DNA from: Sipunculus nudus | Taxonomy: Eukaryota > Annelida > Sipuncula > Golfingiida > Sipunculidae | Length of the DNA: 64,000 nucleotides | NCBI GenBank assembly: GCA_026874595.1 | Contig: CM049306.1 | Location: forward strand, 105,537,142-105,601,141 | Reading direction: 5' to 3' | Shown here: positions 47,052 to 59,670 of the stretch, one piece after another | Layout: the number at the start of each line of letters is the position of its first letter | Numbering within the stretch: the stretch's first letter is position 1 | Notes under the pieces: model-generated | What the model was told of the DNA's origin: nothing | What the model saw: only the letters and a program-made list of their open reading frames with translations | The model's database searches: none | Position numbers and translations under genes: made by a program

Positions 47052-48995
47052 AGATGTTGTCGGACAATGGTCCTCAGAGGGCCCCGCATTTCTGGTAGTG
47101 CTGGACTAGTTTACATGTGGGTGAAAAATTAGGTTAAATTTGAAAAATATGACAAACAGAAACAGGTTTTTATGCTCCCGCCACAAAGTGGCCGGGGCAT
47201 ATAGTTTTACCCATGTCCGATATTCCGTCCTTCCGTCATTCCGAAATCAAACAGTTGTACGGACTTTATTTCGCAATTGCTGCAGATATTGGCCTGATTT
47301 TTGGTGTGTGGGCAGATAATGACCAGTTACAGATCGAGTTCGCGTTTCGTCCCAGTTGACCTACTTTTGACCGTTTAACGACTCCTAAACTTGGAAAATT
47401 TCATGAAAAATGGAAATTTTCATGACAAATACACATGTATGGACTTATTTTGGCAATGCCTGCAGATATTGGCCTAATGTTTGGTCTGTGGGTGCATAAT
47501 GACCACTTACAGATCGAGTTCGCGTTTCGTCTCAGTTAACCTTTTTTTGACCATATGACAGATCCTGAACATAGAAAATTTCATGAAAGACAGAAATTTT
47601 GATGAAAAATGCATATGTATGGACTTTTTTTCACAATGCCTGCAAATACTGGCCTGATTTTTGGTGTGTTGCTTGATAATGACCCATCTCAGATTGAGTT
47701 TGCATTTTGCCCTTTTGACTATACAACACCTCCTGAACTTAAAAAAATTTTACAAAATTTAACAAATGTTTCTAATTTGCCCCAGGCGGGGGCATTCGTG
47801 TCGTTCCGACACATCTAGTTATCCATATGCTTGAGGGAAAAGTCCCACTGGATCAAATGATATTAAAGAAGATATGTCTGAAATAATGTGTGCAATAGAA
47901 AATCACTGTTTGTAGTCTGTTGGCCATATTTGATTTTGAGCAAGTCTGTAAATTCAACAGGTCTGAAGCCCTCATAGTCATCAATGATCCCTGTGAAATT
48001 GGGAAAGCTGCAGTAGGTTGTTGATCAGCTATCGGGCTGTGGCGGCCATACTGGAACTCCTACAGGACTGTAATTCAAGAGGTCTGGAGCCAATCATCCC
48101 TTTGAATTTAGGAAAGCTGCATTAGGTTGTTGTTGAGTTATTGCTCGCAAAAGAAAATCAAGGATTTGTGTTGGCCATTTTGGAATTCCGAGAGGTCTGT
48201 AATCCACTGGGTCTGGAGCCCTCATAGGTACCAATCATCCCTGTGAATTTGGGAAAGCTGCAGTAGGTTGTTGTTGAGTTATCGTTCGCGAAAAGAATTC
48301 AGCGATCTGGCTGTGGCAGCCATATTGGAATTCCAACAAGTCTGTTATTCGATAGGTCTTGAGCCGTCATATGTCCAAATCATCCTTGTGAATTTGGGAA
48401 AGCTGCAGTATGTTGTTTGTAATTCAATAGGTCTAGAGCCCTCATAGGTACCAGTCATCCCTGTGAATTTAGGAAAGCTGCAGTATGTTGTTGAGTTATC
48501 GCACACGAAAAAAAATTAGTGGTTGGGCTGTGGTGGCCATATTGGAATTCCGACAGGTCTGCAATTCAAGAGGTCTGGAGCCCTCATAGGTACCAGTCAT
48601 CCCTGTGAATTTAGGAAAGCCGCAGTAGGTTGCTGTCGAGTTATTGCACACAAAAGAAAATCAGCGATCGGGCTTTGGCGGCCATAATTGGAATTCCAAC
48701 AGGTTTGTAATTCAATAGGTCTAGAGCCCTCATAGGTACCAGTCATCCCTGTGAATTTGGGAAAGCTGCAGTATGTTGTTGAGTTATCTCGCACGAAAGA
48801 AAATTAGTGGTTGGGATGTGGTGGCCATATTGGAATTTCAACAGGTCTGTAATTCAATAGGTCTGGAGCCCTGATAGGTACCAATCATCCCTGTGAATTT
48901 GGGAAAGCTGCATTGGGTTGTTGTTGAGTTATCGAACTCGAAAGAAAGTGTCACTGACGGAAGGACAGAGATGGCGATCACTATAGGGCACCACT
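47052..48995 (+). mobile_element. Repeat element with ~145-bp internal units, interrupted at 47174-47818
   Basis: It begins near AGATGTTGTCGGACAATGG and ends near CACCACTTGTCATGCAGGGC. Between these, about seven or eight imperfect units of roughly 140-150 bp carry GGAAAGCTGCAGTAGGTTGT and GGTCTGGAGCCCTCATAGGT. No protein gene was found. The outer boundaries are inferred from where the repeat text starts and stops. Confidence 0.5.
47174..47818 (+). mobile_element. Small Helitron-like element nested in the preceding repeat
   Basis: It starts ATGCTCCCGCCACAAAGTGG and ends with a 6-bp-stem hairpin GTGTCG TTC CGACAC, then AT, CTAG (47815-47818) and T. The interior has three imperfect units of about 180 bp (TGTA(T/C)GGACTT near 47257, 47438, 47617) with TTGGCCTGATTTTTGGTGTG. 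A 5' TC is not evident, so the class is tentative. Confidence 0.55.
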
Positions 48996-49189
48996 TGTCA
49001 TGCAGGGCCCTAAAAATTCAACTTTGGTTCCAAATTCACAACAAAAAATAATGAAATGTGGATTGGTGTCTCCACCTGTCGATCTATTTTTGGTAGAAAC
49101 TGCACGTATATGATGAGTTTAATTGGCAAAACTGGTGCCACAAATTTAGCCTTGTCATGTCAGGAACTTTCCATGCCTTATTTTACCCA

Positions 49190-49735
49190 TACAGACATCT
49201 CCCTCATCAACCACATGCAAAGACAACAACATAAGGCAACAACAGACCATTATCTCCCTCATCAACAACAAGCAAAGACAACAGACATTATCTCTATGAG
49301 ATGGACCAGCATGGCCATTCAACATCTTTCTATATAATATTTGATGCACATCATAAAAGGCCATCAGTTTATCACTGCTGCATGCAAAGTCGCCATGTCG
49401 ACACATGTAGTATGTATAATACCAGTCACAGTGGTGGTGTCATTTCGCTGGTTCCTATGAAAGTGTGCTGATACACAGAGGAAGTTGGGGATCCCTGTTA
49501 GCTCAGTGGTAGAGCAGACGACCGGCAATCGGAGGGTCATGGGTTCGATTCCCATAAGGGGTTAATCTGACTTTTTCTGTGTATTCTTGTTCTATATCAG
49601 ACATTATCTCCCTTTTCAACCACACACAAAGACAACAACACAAGGCAACAACAGACATTATCTCCCTCATCAACAACATGCAAAGACAACAACAGACATT
49701 ATATCCCTCTTCAACCACATATAAAGACAACAAGG
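49190..49735 (+). repeat. 54-bp minisatellite, left part
   Basis: Degenerate copies of ACAACAACACAAGGCAACAA then CAGACATTATCTCCCTCATC and AACCACATGCAAAG. The array is interrupted at about 49310-49592 by unrelated sequence containing a tRNA-like head, and is then cut at 49731 by a composite element. It resumes at 53686. ORFs on either strand (VVALCCCLCMWL-type) are translations of the repeat. Confidence 0.85.
49491..49563 (+). repeat. tRNA-like SINE head
   Basis: A box TAGCTCAGTGGT (49499-49510), B box GGTTCGATTCC (49542-49552) and an ATGGG/CCCAT T-stem are perfect. The acceptor stem is six of seven at best and the anticodon stem is poor, with the loop region CCGGCAATCGG. The arm order is right for a tRNA of Ala-GGC type, but mismatches and the position inside an insertion in a minisatellite favour a tRNA-derived SINE. 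Confidence 0.6.
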
Positions 49736-52700
49736 GACTCATGGGTCATGGCGCTCAGCTGTTATATATGATAAAAAAAATATGATTTTGAAACGAGGCA
49801 CATGCTGGTTTTGTGTGGTAATAAATATAAGCTGTATTATGAGTTGTTGGTGTTTAGCTTATGTATGATTTTGATGAGACAGGGAAGAGATTGATTTCAT
49901 TTATTTTATTAACAAATGGAGTGCTATTTGACTTGGCCATATAACTTATAAGCAGCACATATAAGATAAGAGTTTTAACTATTTATTAAAATTTAATAAC
50001 AAATATTGTGCTAAATATAATTTTTATTAAAAATAATAAGAGAATTGTATGATTTTTTTAAAATAAAATATAACTGAAATGATTATAAAATAATATTATA
50101 GAATAAATTCATAAATGCATTCATGAATACATTTTGAAAGTATTTGCACTGGTATTCAAATACTTTCATTTTACCTGAATTCCCATTCTTATGCAAGAAA
50201 TTTTATAATGGAGTACATATTTTATATTCGTATTCAAATACATATGCAAAGTATTTGCACCATGTCTGGTATTTATTCAGTTTTAGCCAAACAATGATGT
50301 TGAGAATCCAGAATATAAACAAAGGACCCATGGGTCACGGCACGGCGCCCAGCTTAGATTGAAATTTTTGAAAATGCAAAATATGAAAAATATTCTATTG
50401 TAATGTTTTTCATTTATATAAGCATATGAGAAGCTAAGAGGAAAGGGGCCCTCCTACTTGGTTATAGTAATGTTTTTTGTATATGATTACAAACTAATAC
50501 TCTGACAAGACTGTCACAAAGAAAAACAGTAAAAGTTTTGAGATACTGTGATGCAAATGAAAAATTTACAGATGGACAGGCAAGTGGACAGAATGGACTA
50601 ATACCTGTATTTCACTTTCAAGGGAATAGTGCATTTAAGTTTATATATAAGCCTATTTTGTCCAGCTTCGGCAATTCTCATGTTAAGTGAGCAAATATAT
50701 ATCCTGATTTAAAAACAAGGGACCTATGGGTCATGTCGCTCAGCTGAATTTTGGAAAATATTAGTAACTGCAAAATATTTTTGTTTCTTATGGTTTTCCA
50801 TGTATATTACCATTTGAAAAGCTAAGAGAAAATGGCCCAGCTTAAATGAAACTCTGTAAATTATAGAATAATGGACATGAGCTAAAGCAAAATGGACTGT
50901 GTAATAAATGAAACCTTTGGCCTGAAACCATTTAGTGATGCACCAAGGGAAACAAAGGAACCAATGGGTCACGGCGCTCAGCTGTTATATATGATAAAAA
51001 AATATGATTTAGAAATGAGGCACATGCTGGTTTTGTGTGGTAATAAGTATAAGCTGTATTATGAGTTGTTGTTGTTTAACTTATGTATGATTTTGATAGT
51101 ACCTTTGGAGACAGGGAAGAGGATTGATTTCATTTATTTTATTAACAAATGGAGTACTACTGTCACACAGATTTTGACTTGGCCATATAACTTATAAGCA
51201 GAACATATAATATAAGAGTTTAACTATTTATTAAAAAAAATTACAAATATTGTCCCAGATATAATTTTTATTAAAAATAATAAGAGAATCATATGATTTT
51301 TAAAATGAAATATAACTGAAATGATTATTAAAATAATATTAAAGAATATATTCATGAATGCATTCATGAATACATTTGGAAAGTATTTGCACTGGTATTC
51401 ATATACTTTCATTTTTACCTGAATTCCCATTCTATATGCAAGAAATTTTATATTGGAGTACATATTCATATTCGTATTTAAATACAATTGCAAAGTATTC
51501 CCACCATGTCTGGTATTTATTCAGTTTTCACCAAACAATGGTGTTGAGAATCCAGAATGTACAAAATTCACACATTTAAATAATGATCATAAGTACCTGG
51601 TTTTATGGCTTTTATTTATATTAAAAAAAATAAATGTAATATATTCATTTTGGACTAATTTCACATCAATGTACACACTAGACACAGTAGGAATCTAGAT
51701 TAATAATATCAACTACATCTTTGTCTATCATTAATTTCCTTCATATGATCCCAAATGATTAGTAATGAATAATATGATTTACTTTTTTATTATTAAAATT
51801 GAACTGAAAAATGCCATAGGTGACTGCATGGTGTTATTTGGAATACGTGACATTCTATCCATCGATACAAGATTCTTATATCATCAGTAACTGCAAGTTA
51901 ATTCCCTATCATTATAAACTAACAAATTCCTTTTCTATTTTTCTTTAATTTGTTATTAAAAACCAATAAAAATTGATGAATTTATTGTTATTGTTATGTT
52001 GTTGGTTAAAACTACTACCGGGTAGATGAGTTGGGTAGGACACCTGGATCAACTGTGACTGGCGATAAGCTGCCTGGCTGCCCCAGTATATGCCTCAAAT
52101 CAAGCGTGCATAATTTGCTGAAAGTTCAACAAGGTCAACATACAGGTGACTCAAGAGTGGCTGGAGAGAGCCAAGGTCTGATATGGTCTCATAAAAACAT
52201 TAATAAAAGCTACAATTTTTGGCCAATTTCTTTCAGCTTTCTAAACTAAAGAGCTGAAATCCTTATGTGTGCATGATATGAAAATTATATAAACAGAGCT
52301 CACAAGAAACAAACGTGAAATGGTCAAAGTTTGGCAAAATTTAAGGTACTAATTTTACATTTATACTAATAACTTATAAAATTTTAAAAAATTCAGAACT
52401 AATTTTGGGTATTCAATTGAATCTTGATTAAATAATGTTACAAAAAATCTCTAGCTTCAGCAAGCCCCTTGTTAAGGGAGTAAATATATTTCTTGTTTTT
52501 TTACAAAGTGCATTATGTTTGGGCCCATAACTTAAAACAATTACGCAATACTGACATCATTTCTGGCATGTGCACAGAGAATGTATAGAAAAATATGTAT
52601 ATTATATATGATTAAAGTCAGATCAGTGGTTTTGATATTAGGCAGTATTGAAGTGTTACAATGGGTTTTTATTTGAAGTTTTTCATTAATATCTCAAAGG

Positions 52701-53685
52701 TATTAAGTCCTAGTGACCAAATTCTTGGCATGGTAGGGGATTTTGGAGACATCTAATTGTATGCCAAATTTTAGGAACGAAAGCTGAAGCTGGGGAGCTG
52801 AGCTCTTGCAAACTGCATAACACTAGCCTGATGTAAACAATATGTGAGATGGTGCTTGAAAACTTGAATAAAATCTAGTTTTTGATCAACTGGTTTCAAA
52901 TTTTTGGTGTTAACAGACAAAATGCTAACAAAAACATGCGGAGAAAATTAAATCCACAGTACTTAGAGGAAAAAAACGTGCCATAGGAACTATATAGAGG
53001 AATATTTATGGTAAATATGAGGAAAAACAGATGAGTGGTTTTGATATTAGGCAGCCCTGAAGTGTGAAAATAGGTTTTTAATAAAAAATTGCGGTTTTTC
53101 CTTAATTTCTCAAAGGAACGAAGTCGCAAAGACCCAGTTTTCGGCTTGGTAGGAGATCTTGGGGACATCTAACATTATGCCGAATTTTGGATTCCTAGGT
53201 CTTATGGTTTCAAAACGTGCCACATGGACGGACAGACAGATGGACGAGGGACAATGGACCATGACTATAGCTAAGACGACTTATAGTCAGCTGAGCTAAA
53301 AAAATGCATTATGTTTGGGCCCATAACTTCAAAATAATACCCAATACTGACCTAATTTTTGGTATGTGCACAGAAAATGTATGGAAGAATACGAATACTA
53401 AATATGATCAAAAACAGATCAGTGGTTTTGATATTAGGCAGCCTTGAAGTGAAACAATGGCTTTTTCATGGAAAACGGAGGTTTTTCCTTAATATCTCCA
53501 AGGAACAAAGTCCTAATGACCCAATTTTCGGTATGGTAGGAGATTTTGGGGACATCTAATGGTATGCAGAATTTTGGATTTGTAGGTCCAACCGTTTTAA
53601 AACATGCCCTGTTTAATGGACGGCCGGCCGGACAGACGACGGACAAAGGACCACGACTATAGATGACTTATAGTCAGCTGAGCTA
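49731..53685 (-). mobile_element. Composite of reverse hairpin-ended elements inside the 54-bp array
   Basis: The left edge is the reversed 3' end (AAGGGACTCATGGGTCATGG); the right edge is the reversed 5' hairpin ending CAGCTGAGCTA at 53685. Internal copies of the 3' motif (near 50322, 50727 and 50958) and of the 5' hairpin (near 53299) show several truncated elements stacked in one orientation. The 50958-53300 section is closely similar to 60747-63380. Confidence 0.65.
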
Positions 53686-54070
53686 ACAACACAAGGCAAC
53701 AACAGACATTATCTTCCTCATCAACAACATGCAAAGACAGCAACAGACATTATCTCCCTCTTCAACCACATACAAAGACAACAACTCAAGGCAACAACAG
53801 ACATTATCTCCCCATTAACCACATGCAAAGACAACAACACAAGGCAACAACAGACATTTTCTCCCTCATCAAAAACACACAAAGACAACAACACAAGGCA
53901 ACAACAGACATTATCTCTCTCATCAACCACACGCAAAGATCACAACACAAGGCAACAACAGACATTATCTCACTCAACCACATGCAAAGACAACAACACA
54001 AGGCAACAACAGACATAATCTCCCTCAACAACATGCAAAGACAACAACACAAGGTAACTACACACAAAAA
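53686..54070 (+). repeat. 54-bp minisatellite, right part
   Basis: Seven or so further copies of the unit seen at 49190-49735, in the same orientation, starting directly at the edge of the composite insertion. The two parts were one array before the insertion. Confidence 0.85.
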
Positions 54071-55240
54071 CAGTCATTAATCCCTCATGCCCCGAGACTT
54101 AAAACACCACTTTTTAATTGCTCAAATTTGTTGAACCAAACATGTTCCAAATTGCAAGCATAATAAGACTTGAAACTGTAAAGTAACAACAGACAATACT
54201 CTCATATTCACATGATAAACCACTTTATTCAGTCATTAATGCTGAGTGATACAGATCTACACTGACACTGTGCATTAATTTTTCATGTTTGTCTTTAAAA
54301 GACCACTCTGGTCAAACTGTGGGCTTAAGTTTGGCCAAGATAGTTATCACTGATTTCAAAATGGACACTTTTGTCTAGGCCTACTCCACATCAATGAACC
54401 TAAAATAAAATAACTGAAAGAGATCCTCTTGTGAAGCTGCACCACATGATGACAGTGGTTTTGCAAAGTTTACAAGAGGAATCACAGTCGCCATCAGGCA
54501 TCCTCAAAACATCAGGGTCTCCAGTGAACGACAACCCAGGATCACACGACAAGTCATCCATGTTTATAGCCTCTATTACATATCACGAATGTTGTATGTG
54601 ACGAGAATGTTGTGCTAATACCGTTTCATGACTGATAAATGTCAGTCTACAGACAGCCATTAAATTTGGGTAATACAAGGTATTGCAGGTGGTGGAAATG
54701 AAATCATCAAAAAGTGATCCAAGATTTAAAGGCAAAGTAAATTAAAATCCATGAATTATTTAGCACGTATTGATGCTTTTGTACTGATTTTACAAGTGCT
54801 ACAGATTTAATTATAAAATTACTGTGCTAAAAGCGCTAAGAGATATGAATTCAAAGTGACCTAAATATTTGTATAACATGCTCTGTTTTTGCACTTATAT
54901 TTAGAATTAATGTGACAATATACCAATATTTCAGATCAACCCTACTGTTTTATCAGCCAGCTGATTATATGGTAATGACTTGTTTATTGCTAAAACATTG
55001 TTGTCTGATTTAATAATTGACTGTGGAGATTTGTACAACTGCAGGACATGATTCTGGTGTTTCAGTATCTCCACCATGCATGTGCAACAGAATGGGGTGG
55101 GGGGGGGGGGAGGGGGAGGTGAGAGAAAAAGGCTCCCTGTGGTATGGTATTAACTGCAGACAGCCTGATCAAGCTCACCTCAGTGGAGAGAGGGCTTGCC
55201 CTAGTGATGGGACTACATAAAATTATGCCAACAGCCTCGG
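54071..55240. other. Intergenic stretch without a recognised gene
   Basis: No convincing gene. A 53-codon frame on the - strand (54561 down to 54400, MDDLSCDPGLS..., containing CKLCK) has no matching family I know and no good splice sites. A G-run microsatellite-like tract is at 55095-55115. Confidence 0.4.
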
Positions 55241-55242
55241 GA

Positions 55243-56650
55243 GCATAGAGAGTTGCACTGAATGACCTACAGTGACCAAAGTGGACTGCTTGACAATGTA
55301 AGAGAATACAACAAGAGCCTCCAAAAAAAATTCAATAACTAGCCTAATTTTGCAGCTTTTATTATCAAATTTCAGATTTTAACAGATGAAATCCTTATGT
55401 GTACATGCTATGAAAATTGAATCCACAGTACTTACATGAAAAAAACGTGCCGTGGCCAAAGTTGGGCAAAATTTAAGGTACCAATTTTTTATTTTTGCTA
55501 ACAATTGAAAAAATTTAAAAGATTTTGATCTAATTTTGGGTATACAATTTAATTTTGATTAATTAAAGTTATATTACTGGAAAAAAAGTCCTTGGCTCTA
55601 ACATGTTTTGTGTTCAGCGATCAAATATCTTTCCTGATTTTTTACAAAATGCATTTTGTTTGAGCCCATAACTTTTTTAAATTACATAATACAGACCTTA
55701 TTTTTGGCATGTACATAGAAACTATATAGAGGAATATTTATGGTAATATGAGGGAAAACAGATGAGTGGTTTTGATATTAGGCAGTCCTGAAGTGTGAAA
55801 ATAGGTTTTTAATAAAAAATTAAGGTTTTTCCAAAAATTTCTCAAAGGAACAAAGTCGCAAAGACCTAGTTTTCAGCTTGGTAGGAGATTTTGGGGACAT
55901 CTAACATTATGCCAACAGTCTGGGGAGCATGGAGAGCTGCACTGAATGACCCACAGTGACCAAAGTGGACTGCTTGACAATGTAGGGGAATACAACAAGA
56001 GCCTCCAAACAAATTCAATAACTAGCCTAATTTTGCAGCTTTTATTTTCAAATTTCAAATTTTAACAGATTAAATCCTTATGTGTACATGCTGTGAAAAT
56101 TAAATCCACAGTACTTACAGGAAAAAAACGTGCCGTGGCCAAAGTTGGGCAAAATTTAAGGTACCAATTTTTTATTTTTGCTAATATTTTAAAAAATTTA
56201 AAAGATTTTGATCTAATTTTGGGTATACAATTTAATTTTGATTAATTAAAGTTATATTACTGGAAAAAAGTCCTTAGTTTTAACATGTTTTCTGTTTAGT
56301 GATCAAATATCTTCTCTGATTTTTTACAAAATGCATTATGTTTGAGCCAATAACTTTTTTAAATCACATAATACAGACCTAATTTCTGGCATGGTTATAG
56401 GAACTATATAGAGGAATATTTATGACAAATATGAGGAAAAACAGATGAGTGGTTTTGATATTAGGCAGTCCTGAAGTGTGAAAATAGGTTTTTAATAAAA
56501 AAATGAGGTTTTTCCTTAATTTCTCAAAGGAACAAAGTCGGAAAGACCCAGTTTTTGGCTTGGTAGAAGATCTTGGGGACATCTAACATTATGCCAGATT
56601 TTGGATTCCTAGGTCTTACGGTTTCAAAACGTGCCACATCTACGGAAGAA
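55243..56650 (-). repeat. Tandem ~675-bp 5' fragments of the hairpin-ended element
   Basis: The segment with GTGGACTGCTTGACAATGTA occurs twice (55278 and 55965) and each is followed by the same AACGTGCC(G/A)TGGCC and TTTTGATATTAGGCAGTCCT text. This is the ~680-bp internal duplication of the family, in reverse orientation, without the terminal hairpins. Confidence 0.65.
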
Positions 56651-56659
56651 CGACAGACA

Positions 56660-58175
56660 ATGGAGCTAAAAAGGGAAGGTAGGTGGTGCCACCTGTTTTA
56701 TGAGAAAACTTTCAAAGATGGATGGACATGCCAAATCTCAGACAAATACCTTGAACCACTCCAGAGACAAATTTCACCGAAAGCACATGTACAGATGGAC
56801 ACCACAGCAAAACGATTGCAGATGGCACCACGAGTCTTAAGTACAAGATGGAGGAGTCCAAGATCTATGGATATGCACAATTTCAGGCCAATAGGACAAA
56901 CAACTCCTCAGAAAAGGGCATTAATGTATTCTACAAAAACTGAAAGGTAGGTGGCACCACCTGTCTGATTTATGAGAAAACTTTCAAAGATGGATGGACA
57001 TGCCAAATTTCAGACAAATACCTTGAACCATTCCAGAGATCTGAGCAATTTTCACCAAAAGCACATGTACAGATGGACCCTACGGCAAAACGATTGCAGA
57101 TGGCGCTACCTGTCTTGAGTAAAAGATGGAGGATAGCAAGATCTTTGGATAGGCACAATTTCAGGCCAAAACTGCAAATCACTCTTTAGGAAAGGGCATT
57201 AATTTATTTGACGAAAATGGAAAGGTAGGTGGCACCACCTGTCTGGTTTACGAGAAAAAATTATGAGATGGATAGATATATCAAATTTCAGACCAAAACC
57301 TTGGAGCACTCGGAAGATATGAGCAATTTTCACCCAAAGCACATGTACAGATGGACGCCAAGGCAAATGATTGCAGATGGCACCACCAGTCTTATATACA
57401 AGATGGAGGTATCCAAGATTAATGTACATGCACAATTTGAGCCCATTCTGTCTATAAGTTTTAGACTTATAATGCTCACAGCACTGTCAAGTGGCAATGA
57501 TGGGGTATTAAAAGGCAAGAAAACAAGAGAAAGGCAGAAGGTGGCGCCACCTGTCTTCCGCAAAAGACAAAGCTATCCAAGATCTTTGGTCAAGTTGATT
57601 TTTGGACCAATGCATGCATCCCTTATTGAGATATTTATGATTTAGTGTGATTTTCACTATATATGGCAATATTAAAGGTCAAGGCCACTCTCATAGGAAA
57701 GGTCATGACCCAAATTAAATATACATCATCCCATAACCCATGTCTATGTATATGCATAATAAGAAAGAAATCTGTCCATGAGTTTTTGACTTATAATGCT
57801 CACAGCACTGTTAAGTAGCAGTGACAGGGGTATTAAATGGCACGAAAACAAGAAAAGGATAACAGGTGGCTCCGCCAGTTTCCGGTACATGACAACACTA
57901 TCCAAGATCTTTGGTCAAGTTGATTTTAGATATTTAAGATTTTGTGTGATTTTCCCCAAAAATGGACCTATTCAAGGTCAAGGTCACTCTCCTAGTAAAT
58001 GTCTGGACCCAATTTTAAATAGGCTTCGTCTTCTCATCCATATCTATGCACATGTCAAGTTTGGTAAAGATCCGTGAAGTATTTTTTGAGTTATTGCATA
58101 AAAACGAAATCTGTGCGGCGGCGTAGATGGCGCAACCGTGCCTGAACCATAATATCTCCAGACTTTTTCTGGCGA
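56660..58175 (-). mobile_element. Helitron-like element, reverse orientation, 3'-truncated
   Basis: Reading the - strand from 58175, the start after A is TCGCCAGAAAAAGTCTGGAG, then ATATTATG, closely matching the 5' end of the complete Helitron at 26314 and forming the same short hairpin. The interior shares the CCTTGACCTTGAATA motif and the segment around ACTTATAATGCTCACAGCAC, then ~220-280-bp units with GTGGCGCCACCT palindromes. No CTAG terminus was found at the left end. Confidence 0.6.
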
Positions 58176-58381
58176 TACAATAATAATCTTCTAACAGCAA
58201 CTACCATTTCTGTTAGAGTTGTGCATCAAATATCACAATATATCAATGGATTCAGGTGACAATTTATACACATCATGGCATATAAATATTGGCCCAAGAT
58301 ATGTTTAGATGATCCCTGTATACTGGTCTAGCATTGTATCAAAGTTCAACTGGCACAATCCTCTTAATTATATAAAATTAA

Positions 58382-58532
58382 TCACCTCATAATTTGAACC
58401 TCCACGAACCAGTTCCTTTGTACCTCAGTAAAGTAATCTGAGTGATATGGAGAGGGATTCTCTTTAGGTGTGTGCCTTCTAACACGGAATGGCAGATTAT
58501 TTTCAGGAGTCGCTGCACTTCTTTGGATGACA
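58382..58532 (-). CDS. Unidentified gene, putative last coding exon
   Basis: Acceptor TTTATTAACAG on the - strand. One base completes the codon left open by the exon at 59052-59149; then 49 codons (VIQRSAATPENNLPFRVRRH, TPKENPSPYHSDYFTEVQRN, ...) to TGA at 58382-58384. The polar, Pro- and Arg-rich composition looks coding, unlike the flanking AT-rich DNA, but I do not recognise the protein. Possible donors (GAG|GTACAA, GAG|GTTCAA) mean it might continue further left. Confidence 0.45.
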
Positions 58533-59051
58533 CTGTTAATAAATAACAGAAAAAAACTAAAACAAACCTTTTTGGGAAATAGTAGTAAATCCCCCTATTT
58601 AAATGATGTATAAAAAATGATGACAAATCCTGGACACTGTCTTCACTTGTGGAAGGCCCTTATGTTATGAGGATAGCAGATACAGGTAGGACATTAGTTT
58701 GTGCTCTTCTTGGCTCCATCTTACACACATCTCCATCACAAGGCCGCTGAAGATAAGTTGTGCACGGTGGCCCTGTGTGATCACTTTACTTACATATATA
58801 CATTTATACAATATAGTTACAATACAGCAGCTGGTCAATGAGTGTATTATTGCTATAAAACAACACTGTCCATTGAGCACAGAGCGTGTGGCATGTGGAG
58901 GGGAGCTTCTGGCATGCACACAGCATCTCCTCCAGAGAACTTATTGTAAGCCCACACTGACCGGACTTCACAAAACAATACTTTTAGGGGATGTCTGAAG
59001 CAGATTTGAACATCTTGGTGGCTGTAGAATGACTGGTTTTGTTCCTCTCAC

Positions 59052-59149
59052 ATCACAAACACCTTCTGAGCCTCCTCAAGGTCAAAGATTTCCTTGGTCC
59101 TTGGACAAACAACCTTGCCATTGTGTTCCGCAGCCATGGCAACAAGAAC
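59052..59149 (-). CDS. Unidentified gene, internal or penultimate exon
   Basis: Acceptor ATATTGCAG, 32 codons plus two bases, donor GTGAT|GTGAGA. It encodes VLVAMAAEHNGKVVCPRTKE, IFDLEEAQKVFV. The phase-2 end joins exactly with the one-base start of the exon at 58532. If the donor is not used, the frame ends VFVM and TGA at 59048-59050, so this could instead be the terminal exon. I do not recognise the family. The rest of the gene lies to the right, beyond the foldback element, outside the window. Confidence 0.5.
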
Positions 59150-59189
59150 CTGCAATATTTTAAAATTGTTGTGTATTTAATGTATATGT

Positions 59190-59670
59190 CAGAGACGAGA
59201 TTGAAATCCAGGCGGATTTTAAATTCGCCTAGACGAGATTGCGATTGTGATCTCGCCTAGGCGAGATTGCAATTGTAATCTCGGCTAGACGGATTTTAAA
59301 CTCGCCTAGACGAGATCACAAACGCAATCTCGCCTAGGCGAGATTAAAATCCATCATGGAGCAGGCCATGATTTTAATCTCGCCTAGACGAGTTTAAAAT
59401 CTGTTTGGTGTCATCCATGCGAGTTTTAAATCTGCCTGATATCACTTGGGCGAGTTTAAAATCTGCCTAGGCGAGATTAAAATAGTGATCTGATCTAATT
59501 TCCCAATAAATTATGCATTGTAATTGACATATGAAAGATGTTTTCAGTCAGATTTTCAATATTTTAACACTGAATGGTTACATATAGTTCACAAGTAATA
59601 TATTTATTAATATTTACAGAATATTATATTATTAATTAAATAATTAACATTAATTTTGGAAATGGAATAT
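59190..59670. repeat. Left arm of a foldback element
   Basis: Starts CAGAGACGAGATTGAAATCC. The arm is packed with CTCGCCTAGGCGAGATT palindromes and their derivatives, then AT-rich sequence up to about 59670. The whole arm is present in reverse complement at about 63480-64000. Confidence 0.85.

Noticed and set aside
49491-49563. Functional tRNA-Ala gene
   Set aside because: Acceptor and anticodon stems contain mismatches and the copy sits in an insertion within a minisatellite; SINE head is more likely. A covariance-model scan would decide.
53721-54067. Cys-rich ORFs on the - strand (VVALCCCLCMWL repeats)
   Set aside because: Translation of the 54-bp minisatellite in a frame without stops.
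54400-54561. 53-codon - strand ORF with CKLCK motif as a first exon
   Set aside because: No convincing donor, acceptor or known family; kept only as a note in the intergenic entry.
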